Source: Planomonospora sp. ID82291 (GTDB taxonomy: Bacteria > Actinomycetota > Actinomycetes > Streptosporangiales > Streptosporangiaceae). Taken from it: a stretch of 64,000 nt of DNA. Shown here piece by piece: positions 50,341 through 58,294 of the stretch. The notes under the pieces were generated by a model. That model worked only from the letters and a program-made list of their open reading frames with translations. It ran no database searches and had not been told where the DNA came from. Within the stretch, counting starts at the first letter, position 1; every line of letters begins with the position of its first letter. Position numbers and translations under genes: made by a program. Location of the stretch: positions 1,736,001-1,800,000 of the forward strand of contig NZ_JABTEX010000001.1 in assembly GCF_015711645.1 (NCBI RefSeq). The letters run 5' to 3'.

Positions 50341-51282
50341 ATGACCGACGACCGCCCGCCCGTGACCGTCCTGGGCCTGGGCCCGATGGGCCGGGCGCTG
50401 GCCGGCGCCTTCCTGGACGCCGGCCACCCCACCACCGTGTGGAACCGTACGGCCTCCCGGGCCGAAGCCCTCGCCGCCCGGGGCGCGACCGTGGCCGCGA
50501 CCCCCGCCGAGGCCGCCGCCGCGAGCCCCCTCACCGTGGTCTGCGTGATCGACTACGACGCCGTGGAGGCGATCACCGGTCCCGCGGCCGGTGAGCTGAA
50601 GGGCCGGGCCCTGGTGAACCTCACCGCCGACACGCCGGAACGCGCCCGCCGTACGGCCTCCTGGGCCGCCGGGAACGGCATCGACTACCTCGACGGCGCG
50701 ATCATGACCCCGACGCCGACCATCGGCGGCCCCGCGGCGGTCGTCCTGTACAGCGGGCCGGAGGAGGTCTACCGGGCCTGCCTGCCGACGTTGTCCGGCC
50801 TGGGCGGCACGGCCGCCTACCTGGGCGTGGACCCCGGCCGGGCGGCGGCGCACGACGTCGCGCTGCTCGACCTCTTCTGGACGTCCATGAGCGGGCTCGT
50901 CCACGCCTTCGCCCTCGCCTCGGCCGAGGGGGTCGGGGCAGCGGAGCTGGCCCCGTTCGCCAAGGGGATCGGCGCCCTGCTGCCCGGCATCGTCGACGGC
51001 TTCGCCGCCCACGTCGACAGCGGCCGCCACCCGGGCGACGAGTCCACCGTCCTGTCCGCCGCGGCGGGGATGGAGCACATCGTCCACGCCTCCCGCGCCC
51101 GCGGCCTCGACACCGGCGTACTGGACGCCGCGCTGGCCGTCGCGCGGCGGGCGATCGACGCCGGGCACGGCTCCGATTCCTTCTCCCGTCTGACCGAGGT
51201 CCTCGGGACCTCCCGTCTGACCGAGGTCCTCGGGACCTCCCGTCTGACCGAGGTCCTCGGGACGCCGGCCCCGGCCCGGTGA
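50341..51282 (+). CDS. Imine-reductase-like NADP-dependent oxidoreductase, paralogue 2, with repeat-extended C-terminus
   Basis: 313 residues. Same fold as paralogue 1: VTVLGLGPMGRALAGAFLDAG, then DGAIMTPTPTIGGPAAVVLYSG and AHDVALLDLFWTSMSGLVHA. Beyond the shared N-terminal block the two proteins diverge, so substrates probably differ. The C-terminus carries SRLTEVLGT three times in a row, encoded by an exact 27-bp repeat, which is unusual for the family and adds ~18 residues. ATG 50341 has AGGAGAACGAG upstream, the same leader as paralogue 1. Probably co-transcribed. Confidence 0.85.
   Translation: MTDDRPPVTVLGLGPMGRALAGAFLDAGHPTTVWNRTASRAEALAARGATVAATPAEAAAASPLTVVCVIDYDAVEAITGPAAGELKGRALVNLTADTPERARRTASWAAGNGIDYLDGAIMTPTPTIGGPAAVVLYSGPEEVYRACLPTLSGLGGTAAYLGVDPGRAAAHDVALLDLFWTSMSGLVHAFALASAEGVGAAELAPFAKGIGALLPGIVDGFAAHVDSGRHPGDESTVLSAAAGMEHIVHASRARGLDTGVLDAALAVARRAIDAGHGSDSFSRLTEVLGTSRLTEVLGTSRLTEVLGTPAPAR
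51184..51264 (+). repeat. 27-bp in-frame tandem repeat, three copies
   Basis: TCCCGTCTGACCGAGGTCCT plus CGGGACC, three units at 51184, 51211 and 51238; the last differs only at its end. It encodes the repeated SRLTEVLGT at the C-terminus of the second imine-reductase-like protein. Confidence 0.95.
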
Positions 51283-51435
51283 CGGCGCGAACCCGAGGAC
51301 GGTTCCGGTGAGACGCCCCACCGGCGGCGCCTTCCGGGGACGACCTCCTGGGCGAGGGGGGCGGGCGCCCTCCTCCGCACCCCCGTCCCGGTGAAGTCGC
51401 GGTGACCTCCTGGACGGGGGTGCGGGACGAGCCGG

Positions 51436-52035
51436 TCAGTCGCTCGCGCCGGGCAGTCCGGCGAGCCGGGTGAGCTCACCGGCGCGGGTCCGCTCCACGG
51501 CCCCGGCGAACGCCCGGGTCTCCCGGTCGGCTCCCGATGCCTGCTCGCCCCGCGCCACCCGGACGGACTGCCGGAGGTACTCGCCGATGTGCCCGGCGAA
51601 GAGCCCGTCGAACGCGGCGCCCTGCGCCCGGTGCAGCACCGCGAGTTCGGCGGCGGTCACCATGCCGGGCATGTCGTGCCCCTCGTGCACGTTGACCGGG
51701 GGCGTCCCGGACCTCTTCAGCAGCCCGCGCAACGTCCGCAACTGGATGCGGTGACCGGCGCCCGTCTCCGCGGCGAACCGGGCGACCTCCGGGTCCGCCG
51801 CCCGCTCCGCGGCCGAGGCCAGCAGGTCCAGCGCCTGCTCCGTCATCGGGATCATCAGCTGCAGCCAGGCGACGTCGGTGGCGTTGAAGACGTCCGGCAC
51901 CGCACCGGCCGCGGTGGACGACGGAACCGGGTGCGCCGCGGCCGGATGCGGCGGCGGGTCCGCGGCGGTGCACCTCGCGACCAGCAGCAAGGCGACCGCC
52001 GCGAGCACCGGTGCTCCGACGGTGCTCGGTCTCAT
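51436..52035 (-). CDS. DUF305 secreted protein
   Basis: 199 residues. An N-terminal signal-like segment (VGAPVLAAVALLLVARCTAA) is followed by Pro/Ala linker and a DUF305 ferritin-like four-helix region (~50-195): DVAWLQLMIPMTEQALDLL, VHEGHDMPGMVTAAELAVLHRAQGAAFDGLF. The Cys after LLVAR is not a canonical lipobox (Arg at -1), so lipidation is doubtful. DUF305 proteins often go with copper or other metal handling; the HEGHDMPGM stretch is Met/His-rich. ATG 52035 follows GGGACGGAG. No metal transporter is adjacent. Confidence 0.82.
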   Translation of the reverse strand: MRPSTVGAPVLAAVALLLVARCTAADPPPHPAAAHPVPSSTAAGAVPDVFNATDVAWLQLMIPMTEQALDLLASAAERAADPEVARFAAETGAGHRIQLRTLRGLLKRSGTPPVNVHEGHDMPGMVTAAELAVLHRAQGAAFDGLFAGHIGEYLRQSVRVARGEQASGADRETRAFAGAVERTRAGELTRLAGLPGASD

Positions 52036-52207
52036 CTCCGTCCCTCTCCTCCGGGTCGTTGCGGGCCGTTCCGTGCCGTTCCGGGTCGTTCCGGGTCGGG
52101 CGAGGCGGAACCCGGCGCGGACCGGGCCCCGTCCTCGCTTCGAGCGTCGGATCCGAACGCGGTACGGCGACCGTCCGACGGCGGTCACCGGGCGCCTCGG
52201 GCACGCC

Positions 52208-53692
52208 TCAGGGAGTGCCGTCGGCCCCGCACTTGACGATCGGGCGGATGCAGTCGCGCACGCGCCGCTCCATCTCCTCCTCCGGCCAGGCGTTGAAGAA
52301 GTCGCCGTGCATCGTGAAGCCGGGACCGGACGCCAGGCGGAACCGGGCCGGGTCGCCGTTGACCGGGTAGCGCAGGACCTGGCGCAGCTTCGGCACGATC
52401 ACCGGGTGCGACGCGGGGCAGGCCCCCGCCACCGGGTAGGCCATGTGGCTCTTGTGGTCGGGCGAGTCCAGGTCCTTGCCGTTCCAGCAGTGCGGGAAGT
52501 CCAGGTACGACTCCAGCATCGTGCCCGCCGGGCAGTTCACGAAGTTCTTCGACGACCCGACGTGTCCGGCGTGCAGGCAGGACCAGCGCGCGTTGCTGGT
52601 CTCGTCGGGCCGCGTCGCGCGGGCGTTGCCCGCCACGATCCTCAGCCCCAGGGGAAGCGGTCGCGTCCGGTTCATCAGCTCGTCCCGCACCCCCTCGCCC
52701 AGGTAGTAGAACGTGGTCCCGGTGGGCTCCACAGGGGTGTCGCCGTCGTACAGGGTCGGCACCCAGTAGGACGACAGGTCGGTCTTCGGACTGCAGGTGG
52801 TCCCGCCCTTCCGCAGGCTGCCGAGGTCGGAGTGGGCGTCGGTCGAGGTGTTGCCGAAGAAACTGTGCATGTGCGACCCGCCGGGGAGCCCGGGGAACAC
52901 GATCGGGTCGTCGGGCCGCCGGTGCGTGAACGGGCACTCGGCGACGAACTCCGCCACCCGTACGGCTCCGGGCGGGACGGGGCCCGTGGGGAGCCTGGAC
53001 GGGCTCGCGCTCGACGACGGCTTCGGCGTGGTGCCCGGAGACGGCTTCGCGGTGGAACCCGCCGTCGGCTTCGCGGTGGGCTTCGCGGTGCTGCTCGGGG
53101 CCGGGGTGGCGGTGGGCTTCGCGGTGCTGCTCGGGGCCGGGGTCGCGGAACCGGTTCCGTAGACCTGGAACTCCCAGAGCGAGACCCCGTACGGAGAGGA
53201 ACGCCTGGTGGTGTCGAGGCGGACGTAGCGGGCGGTGCCCGTCACGTTCACGGTCTGCCTGCCACCGGTGCCCGCGGTCGTGCGGTGGACCGTCGTCCAC
53301 CGGCCTCCGCCGTTGGAGGTTCTGATCGTGAAGGCGGTGGCGTACGCCTGCTCCCAGTCCAGCACGATCCTCGTGATCGGCTTGGCCGCGCCCAGGTCGA
53401 CCTGGAGCCACTGCCGGTCGCTGAAGGCGCTGGCCCAGCGGGTGTCGGTCCTGCCGTCGACGGCGGCCGCGGCCGACAGATCGCCTCTCTCCGTCGAAGA
53501 GGCGCCGACCGGGCGGCCCTGGGACAGCGGAACCCCCGCCGCAGTGGCTGTTCCGGCCGCACCGGCCGGGCCCGCGGTGTTCACCAGGCAGGCGCCCACG
53601 ACGGCCGTGAATGCGCTCACGAGCGCGAGGCGCCGGGTTCGCCGGGCCGTACCGCGAGCCGAGGCGGTATCGCGCGGCATGGTCTCACTCAT
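52208..53692 (-). CDS. Secreted discoidin (F5/8 type C) + DUF1996 protein
   Basis: 494 residues. Signal peptide with basic ARRTRRLALVSAFTAVVGAC and cleavage near AGPAGA. Then a F5/8C/CBM32-like domain (~50-180: RPVGASSTERGDLSAAAAVDGRTDTRWASAF, WLQVDLGAAKPITRIVLDWE), a Ser/Thr/Pro/Lys linker with repeated PSSTAKPTA (~185-245), and a DUF1996 domain (~255-490: ECPFTHRRPDDPIVFPG, GGSHMHSFFGNTSTDAHSDL, HCWNGKDLDSPDHKSHMAYP). DUF1996 occurs in secreted bacterial and fungal proteins of unknown activity. The architecture points to a polysaccharide-binding exoprotein. It is divergent from the sigma-hydrolase fusion gene. Confidence 0.87.
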   Translation of the reverse strand: MSETMPRDTASARGTARRTRRLALVSAFTAVVGACLVNTAGPAGAAGTATAAGVPLSQGRPVGASSTERGDLSAAAAVDGRTDTRWASAFSDRQWLQVDLGAAKPITRIVLDWEQAYATAFTIRTSNGGGRWTTVHRTTAGTGGRQTVNVTGTARYVRLDTTRRSSPYGVSLWEFQVYGTGSATPAPSSTAKPTATPAPSSTAKPTAKPTAGSTAKPSPGTTPKPSSSASPSRLPTGPVPPGAVRVAEFVAECPFTHRRPDDPIVFPGLPGGSHMHSFFGNTSTDAHSDLGSLRKGGTTCSPKTDLSSYWVPTLYDGDTPVEPTGTTFYYLGEGVRDELMNRTRPLPLGLRIVAGNARATRPDETSNARWSCLHAGHVGSSKNFVNCPAGTMLESYLDFPHCWNGKDLDSPDHKSHMAYPVAGACPASHPVIVPKLRQVLRYPVNGDPARFRLASGPGFTMHGDFFNAWPEEEMERRVRDCIRPIVKCGADGTP

Positions 53693-54154
53693 ACAGACGG
53701 TGTCCTTTCATCGCGTCCGGTGCCGGACGCATTCGCTCCTGTACCGGAGACCGCCGGACGGGTATCGGACAACAGAAATCCGGAAAGAACACTGCAGATT
53801 TCTCACGGTCCGCCGGCCGCCGGCGGCGCCTCCCCTCCGGACGGTCGGCGCGGCCCCGTCCCTGAGACCTCCGGTCTTTCCTTTCGCGGACTTATCGAGA
53901 GAATTGCCCCGGCCCGGTGCGTGCGGGTCCCGCGGTGACCACGTCACCACGGTGACCACGGTGGTCGCAGTGACCACGGTGGTCGCGGTGACCACCGGAG
54001 ACCACCGAAGACCACGGAGGCCACGGAGGCCACGGAGGCCACGGAGGCCACGGTCGGGCGGCCGGAGAGCCGGAGAGCCGGAGAGCCGGAGAGCCCGACG
54101 GAGAACGACGGAGAACGACGGAGAACGACGGAGAACGACGGAGAACGGAGTGCG
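53693..54154. repeat. 462-bp divergent intergenic region with four tandem-repeat blocks
   Basis: Left part (53693-53930) is ordinary promoter-type sequence for the DUF1996 gene. From 53937: GTGACCAC/GGTGGTCGC alternations (inverted-repeat-rich), GGAGGCCAC x4 near 54017-54051, GGAGAGCC(G) x4 near 54063-54098, then GACGGAGAAC x5 at ~54098-54148. The last block ends in the Shine-Dalgarno region of the sigma-hydrolase gene: each unit carries GGAG. No gene is supported here. Confidence 0.85.
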
Positions 54155-56248
54155 ATGCCCGGAGCCGGGAGGAGTGGACCGGACACGGCGCTGGTGTCCG
54201 CCGCGTGCGGCGGGGACCGGCGGGCGCTGGACGCCCTGGTGGCCGATTCCCTCCCGCTCGTCTACAACATCGTCGGACGGGCCCTGAACGGGCATCCCGA
54301 CGTCGACGACGTGGTCCAGGAGACGCTGCTCCGGGTGGTCCGGGGCCTGCCCGGTCTGCGCGACCCGGAGGCGTACCGGTCCTGGCTGGTGTCCATCGCC
54401 GTCCGCCAGGTCCGCGACCACGAGCAGGACCGCCGGGCGGCGCGGCACCGCAGGACGGACCTCGACACCGCCGAGGAGGTGGCGGATCCCGCCTCCGACT
54501 TCGCCGCCGTGACCATCCTCCGGCTCGGTCTCACCGACCAGCGCCGCGAGGTCGCCGAGGCCACCCGCTGGCTGGACCGCGACGACCGGGCGTTGCTGGC
54601 CCTGTGGTGGCTGGAGGAGACCGGCGAACTGGGCCGCGCCGAGCTCGCCGCCGCCCTCGGCCTGTCCACCCGCCACGCCTCCGTGCGCGTGCAGCGCATG
54701 AAGGAGCAGGTCCGGACCGCGCACGCCGTCGTGCGGGCACTGCGGGCCGAGCCCGGCTGCGGGGAACTGCGCACCCTCGCCGGGAGCTGGGACGGGGTGC
54801 CCGGCCCGCTCTGGCGCAAGCGCTTCGCCCGGCACATCCGCGGCTGCGGCCTCTGCGAGCGGCGCGCCGCCGGTGCGCTGCCCATCGACCGCCTGCTCAG
54901 CGGCCTGCCGCTGCTGCCGCTTCCCCTGGGCTTCGTCCTGGACCGCCTCCCCGCCCCACCGGTCGCCGAGGCCGGGCACACCGCCGCGCACCTTCCCGCG
55001 GATCCCCTCGCGGGTTCCCCCTCCGGCCCTTTCACGGACCTCCCCGCGGATCCTTCTGCGGACCTCCCCGCGGATCCTTCTGCGGACCTCCCCGCGGATC
55101 CTTCTGCGGACCTCCCCGCGGACCTCCCCGCGAGGGGAGACGGCGTCCTCCGTTCCGGAGGAGACGGTGTCGCCTCCTTCCGGGGAAGCGGTTCCCGGGG
55201 CGCCCACGCCCTTCCCCCGGCGCGACCGCGCGGGCTGCCGTCCTCCCTGCCGAACGGCGCGGGCGCCGTCGCCGCGGCCGTCACCACCGCGGTGGCCGTC
55301 CTCGCCGTCCTCGCCGGTGTCGCGGTGACCGGGCGGCCCACCGCCCCGTCCGCCGCCCCGTCCGCCGCCCCGTCCGCCGCACCGGTGGCCGGCCCCGGCA
55401 CGGCGTCCCGTACGGCCTCCGCGACGCCCCCGCCGGAGTCGCCCGCACCCGAGCCCTCCCCGGCCCGCCGCAAGGCCTCCCGCACGCCCGTCCCCCGGGT
55501 CCCCGCGGCGGCCTCCGCCAAGAAGGGCGTGGGCGTGTGGCGGGCGCCGGGTGCCGGCACGGCGCTGGCCAGGTCCGGCGCGAGCTGGTACTACACCTGG
55601 GCCACCCACCACGACGGCATCGCCGCCCCCTCCTCGGCCCGGTTCGTCCCCATGATCCGCACGGCCTCCGACGTCAACGCCTCGGCCCTCGCCCAGGCCA
55701 GGGCCGCCGGGCCGTACCTGCTCGGGTTCAACGAGCCGGACCTGGCCGAGCAGGCGGACATGAGCGTGGAGGAGGCCCTGTCGCTGTGGCCGCGGCTCAT
55801 GGACGCCGGCCGGATCCTCGGCAGCCCCGCCGTCGCCTACGGCGGCGACACCCCGGGCGGCTGGCTGGACCGCTTCATGACCGGAGCCGCCGAACGCGGC
55901 CACCGCGTCGACTTCATCGCGCTGCACTGGTACGGCGGCGACTTCCGCACCGAGGCCGCCGTCGCTCAGCTCCGGTCCTACCTGCAGGCCGTGCACGAGC
56001 GCTACCGCAAGCCGATCTGGCTCACCGAGTACGCTCTGATCGACTTCTCCCGGGGCGCCCGCCACGCCACCGACGCCGAGCAGGCGGCGTTCGTCACCGC
56101 CGCCCACCGCATGCTCGCCTCCCTGCCCTACGTGCGGCGCCACGCCTGGTTCGGGCTGTCCGCCTCAGCGACCGGCCCCGGCAGCGGGCTGTTCCGCGCC
56201 GACGGGACCCCCACCCTGGCCGGCCGCGCCTTCCGTGCGGCCCGCTGA
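54155..56248 (+). CDS. ECF sigma factor - zinc motif - TM - GH128/Asl1 glycoside hydrolase fusion
   Basis: 697 residues. Sigma70 region 2 (~15-85; DVDDVVQETLLRVVRGLPGLRD, YRSWLVSIAVRQVRD) and region 4 (~150-195; LGRAELAAALGLSTRHASVRVQRMKE) are cytosolic. H227-x3-C231-x2-C234 (RHIRGCGLC) is a ZAS-type anti-sigma zinc motif. A Pro/Asp linker contains DLPADPSA x3 (~295-325). One transmembrane helix lies at ~370-392 (AVAAAVTTAVAVLAVLAGVAV), then a Ser/Pro linker and a C-terminal GH128/Asl1-type barrel (~450-697) with Glu527 (FNEPD) and Glu625 (WLTEY) as probable acid and nucleophile. Suggests a one-protein glucan-sensing transcription switch. ATG 54155 has GGAG upstream. Confidence 0.88.
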   Translation: MPGAGRSGPDTALVSAACGGDRRALDALVADSLPLVYNIVGRALNGHPDVDDVVQETLLRVVRGLPGLRDPEAYRSWLVSIAVRQVRDHEQDRRAARHRRTDLDTAEEVADPASDFAAVTILRLGLTDQRREVAEATRWLDRDDRALLALWWLEETGELGRAELAAALGLSTRHASVRVQRMKEQVRTAHAVVRALRAEPGCGELRTLAGSWDGVPGPLWRKRFARHIRGCGLCERRAAGALPIDRLLSGLPLLPLPLGFVLDRLPAPPVAEAGHTAAHLPADPLAGSPSGPFTDLPADPSADLPADPSADLPADPSADLPADLPARGDGVLRSGGDGVASFRGSGSRGAHALPPARPRGLPSSLPNGAGAVAAAVTTAVAVLAVLAGVAVTGRPTAPSAAPSAAPSAAPVAGPGTASRTASATPPPESPAPEPSPARRKASRTPVPRVPAAASAKKGVGVWRAPGAGTALARSGASWYYTWATHHDGIAAPSSARFVPMIRTASDVNASALAQARAAGPYLLGFNEPDLAEQADMSVEEALSLWPRLMDAGRILGSPAVAYGGDTPGGWLDRFMTGAAERGHRVDFIALHWYGGDFRTEAAVAQLRSYLQAVHERYRKPIWLTEYALIDFSRGARHATDAEQAAFVTAAHRMLASLPYVRRHAWFGLSASATGPGSGLFRADGTPTLAGRAFRAAR

Positions 56249-57364
56249 CCGCGCCGGGGGCCGGGTCCACCGCCTGCCGAGGCGCTGGGCGGGTGCCTCG
56301 ACCAGCCGGTGGGTGAGGTAGGCGAGCGGCACCAGGATGAGGAAGTACCGCGGGAGGTCCGGGCTCATCCGCAGCAGGAGCGGGTGGAGCAGGTAGAGGG
56401 AGAAGCTGATCACGCCGAGGTGGGTGAGCCACCGGGGGAACCGCCGGTTCCGCAGCGCGAACGCGCCTCCGAAGGATCCGGCGGCCAGCACGATCGCCGG
56501 CGCCCAGCCGGGGTCGTCCTTGGCGAGGGCCCCGCAGGCCACGACCGCCGCCACCGCGGCGAGCGCGGTCCGCCACCGGATCACGCCCCGCTCGGCCCGG
56601 TGCACGGCCGTACCGGCGAACATCGCGGCCAGGACGGTCAGCCCCTGCCACGCGCCGATCCTGCTGCCCAGGACCACCAGCGCCAGACCGAGGAGCCCGC
56701 CCGCCACCGCGGCGGCCGTACGCACCCGCCCGCGCGCCCGCGCCGACACCGCGACGGCCGCGAGGACCGCGACACCGAGGAGCGCGGCGGCCGGGTCGGC
56801 GCGTCCCCGGATGACCGGCCCCGGCAGCAGGAGGCCGAGCGGCACGGCCGACAGCGCCAGGCCGATCGCGACCGCGGCCGACCGGTGCGCCTGCCGTACG
56901 GTGAACAGCCCGGCCGTGATCAGGTAGAACGCCATCTCGTAGGAGAGCGTCCACATCACGCCGATGACGGCGGGCACACCGAGCAGTTCCTGCAGCATCG
57001 TCACGTTGCCGAGGACGACGAGGGGCGGAGGCCGGTCGTCCAGGCCCGGGTGGAGGGCGAACGCCCCGCCGTGCGCGAGCAGGAACGCCAGGGCCAACGC
57101 GACCAGCAGCAGGGGCAGGAGGCGGAAGGCCCGGCCGGTCCAGAAGACCCGCAGGTCGCCGCGCCGCTCCAGGGAGGCCGGGATGATGTAGCCGCTGACC
57201 ATGAAGAAGACGAAGACGCCCCAGGTGCCGACGTCGACCCTGCGGTCCACCCCGGCCCACGCCTCGGGGACGAAGGTCCACGCGGCGTGGTGCAGCGCGA
57301 CGGCCAGGGCGGCGGGACCTCGGAGGGCGTCCAGCCAGGCCAGTCGGGGAGGAGTGGGGGTCAT
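56165..57364 (-). CDS. Acyltransferase-3 (OafA-like) membrane protein
   Basis: 399 residues, about ten transmembrane helices. RLAWLDALRGPAALAVALHHAAW has the conserved catalytic-type His, VFVFFMVSGYIIPASLERR is the second hallmark, and FWTGRAFRLLPLLL follows. Transfers acyl groups to extracytoplasmic glycans or lipids. ATG 57364 (MTPTPPRLAWLDALRG) is preferred to the longer frame. Its 3' end overlaps the convergent sigma-hydrolase gene by 84 bp; the last ~28 residues are a Gly/Arg-rich tail that may simply be read-through of that overlap. Confidence 0.85.
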   Translation of the reverse strand: MTPTPPRLAWLDALRGPAALAVALHHAAWTFVPEAWAGVDRRVDVGTWGVFVFFMVSGYIIPASLERRGDLRVFWTGRAFRLLPLLLVALALAFLLAHGGAFALHPGLDDRPPPLVVLGNVTMLQELLGVPAVIGVMWTLSYEMAFYLITAGLFTVRQAHRSAAVAIGLALSAVPLGLLLPGPVIRGRADPAAALLGVAVLAAVAVSARARGRVRTAAAVAGGLLGLALVVLGSRIGAWQGLTVLAAMFAGTAVHRAERGVIRWRTALAAVAAVVACGALAKDDPGWAPAIVLAAGSFGGAFALRNRRFPRWLTHLGVISFSLYLLHPLLLRMSPDLPRYFLILVPLAYLTHRLVEAPAQRLGRRWTRPPARSAGRTEGAAGQGGGPVGAEQPAAGAGR

Positions 57365-57421
57365 TCGCCCGACTTTAGTTATGAATATCGGCACACGGAC
57401 ACCACACAACCGTGCGCGGGC

Positions 57422-57590
57422 GCATCACCCGAACGGGCGCATCACCCGAACGGGCGCATCACCCGAACGGGCGCATCACCCGAACGGGCGCATCACCCGA
57501 ACGGGCGCATCACCCGAACGGGCGCATCACCCGAACGGGCGCATCACCCGAACGGGCGCATCACCCGAGCGGGCGCGTCACCCCGCCTGG
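57422..57590. repeat. 17-bp minisatellite, nine exact units plus a degenerate one
   Basis: GCGCATCACCCGAACGG repeats head to tail with nearly no variation; CATCACCC recurs at 57423, 57440, 57457 and every 17 bp to 57559, then a diverged CGTCACCC at 57576. It lies between the acyltransferase start and the stop of the tetR gene, reaching into the latter. Since 17 is not a multiple of three and there are no unique spacers, it is neither coding nor CRISPR. Confidence 0.95.
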
Positions 57591-58186
57591 AGCAGGGGCA
57601 GCAGGACCTCGTCCACCGTGCGGGTGACGAACTCCTCGTCGAGGGGCTCGCCGGTCAGCAGCAGCCGGTGCCAGAGCAGGGCCTTGGTGACCTCGGCGAG
57701 CACCGTCACGCGGGCCTCACCCGTGATCTCCCCCCGCGCCCGGGCGCGGTCCAGCAACGCGGCCACCTCGTCCGCACCGGACTTCAGCATGTGCCCGTGG
57801 AGCAGCCGCCCGAGCTCCGGGTCGCTGCGGATCGCCGGGAGCAGGCCGAGCACGATGGCGTGCTTGCGCTCGTAGATCCGGCAGAACACCGGCAGCCCCG
57901 CGGACAGGTCGCCGCGCAGGGTCCCGGTGTCGGGCAGCGGCCGGTGCTCCACCGCCATCCCGTGCATGGCCGCGGCCACCATCTCGGCCTTCCCCGTCCA
58001 GCGGCGGTAGATGGTCGCCTTGCTCGCCCTGGCCCGGCGGGCCACCTGGTCGATGGACATGCGGTCGTAGCCGACCTCCGACAGCAGTTCCAGGACGGTG
58101 CCCAGGATCGCCCGCTCCCGCTCGGGGTTGAGATTGCGCGCGGCGCCCCGGCCGTCCGGCGCCCGGCCCGGTTCCCGTGCCGTCAT
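57578..58186 (-). CDS. TetR family regulator
   Basis: 202 residues. N-terminal HTH (RERAILGTVLELLSEVGYDRMSIDQVARRARASKATIYRRWTGKAEMVAAAM) and a helical TetR_C-type domain. ATG 58186 is chosen since homology starts at ~residue 18. It follows the SDR gene on the same strand (108-bp gap); the 25-bp operator upstream of the SDR gene probably binds it, giving autoregulation of an SDR-tetR operon. The stop lies in the edge of the minisatellite. Confidence 0.88.
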   Translation of the reverse strand: MTAREPGRAPDGRGAARNLNPERERAILGTVLELLSEVGYDRMSIDQVARRARASKATIYRRWTGKAEMVAAAMHGMAVEHRPLPDTGTLRGDLSAGLPVFCRIYERKHAIVLGLLPAIRSDPELGRLLHGHMLKSGADEVAALLDRARARGEITGEARVTVLAEVTKALLWHRLLLTGEPLDEEFVTRTVDEVLLPLLQAG

Positions 58187-58294
58187 CCCTGGGTCCCCCT
58201 CGCCTGATCCGCCTGCGTACGGCCCGGCCGCCCTACGAGCGCCGCACCCGTACGACCGCACGAGCACGGAGCCCGTACGGCTCCGCAGACGGGG

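Noticed and set aside
54205-56316. 703-residue alternative + strand frame over the sigma-hydrolase fusion
   Set aside because: Pro/Arg/Gly-rich shadow; the chosen frame contains all domain motifs.
57422-57590. CRISPR array
   Set aside because: 17-bp units are directly adjacent with no spacers, and no cas genes are present.
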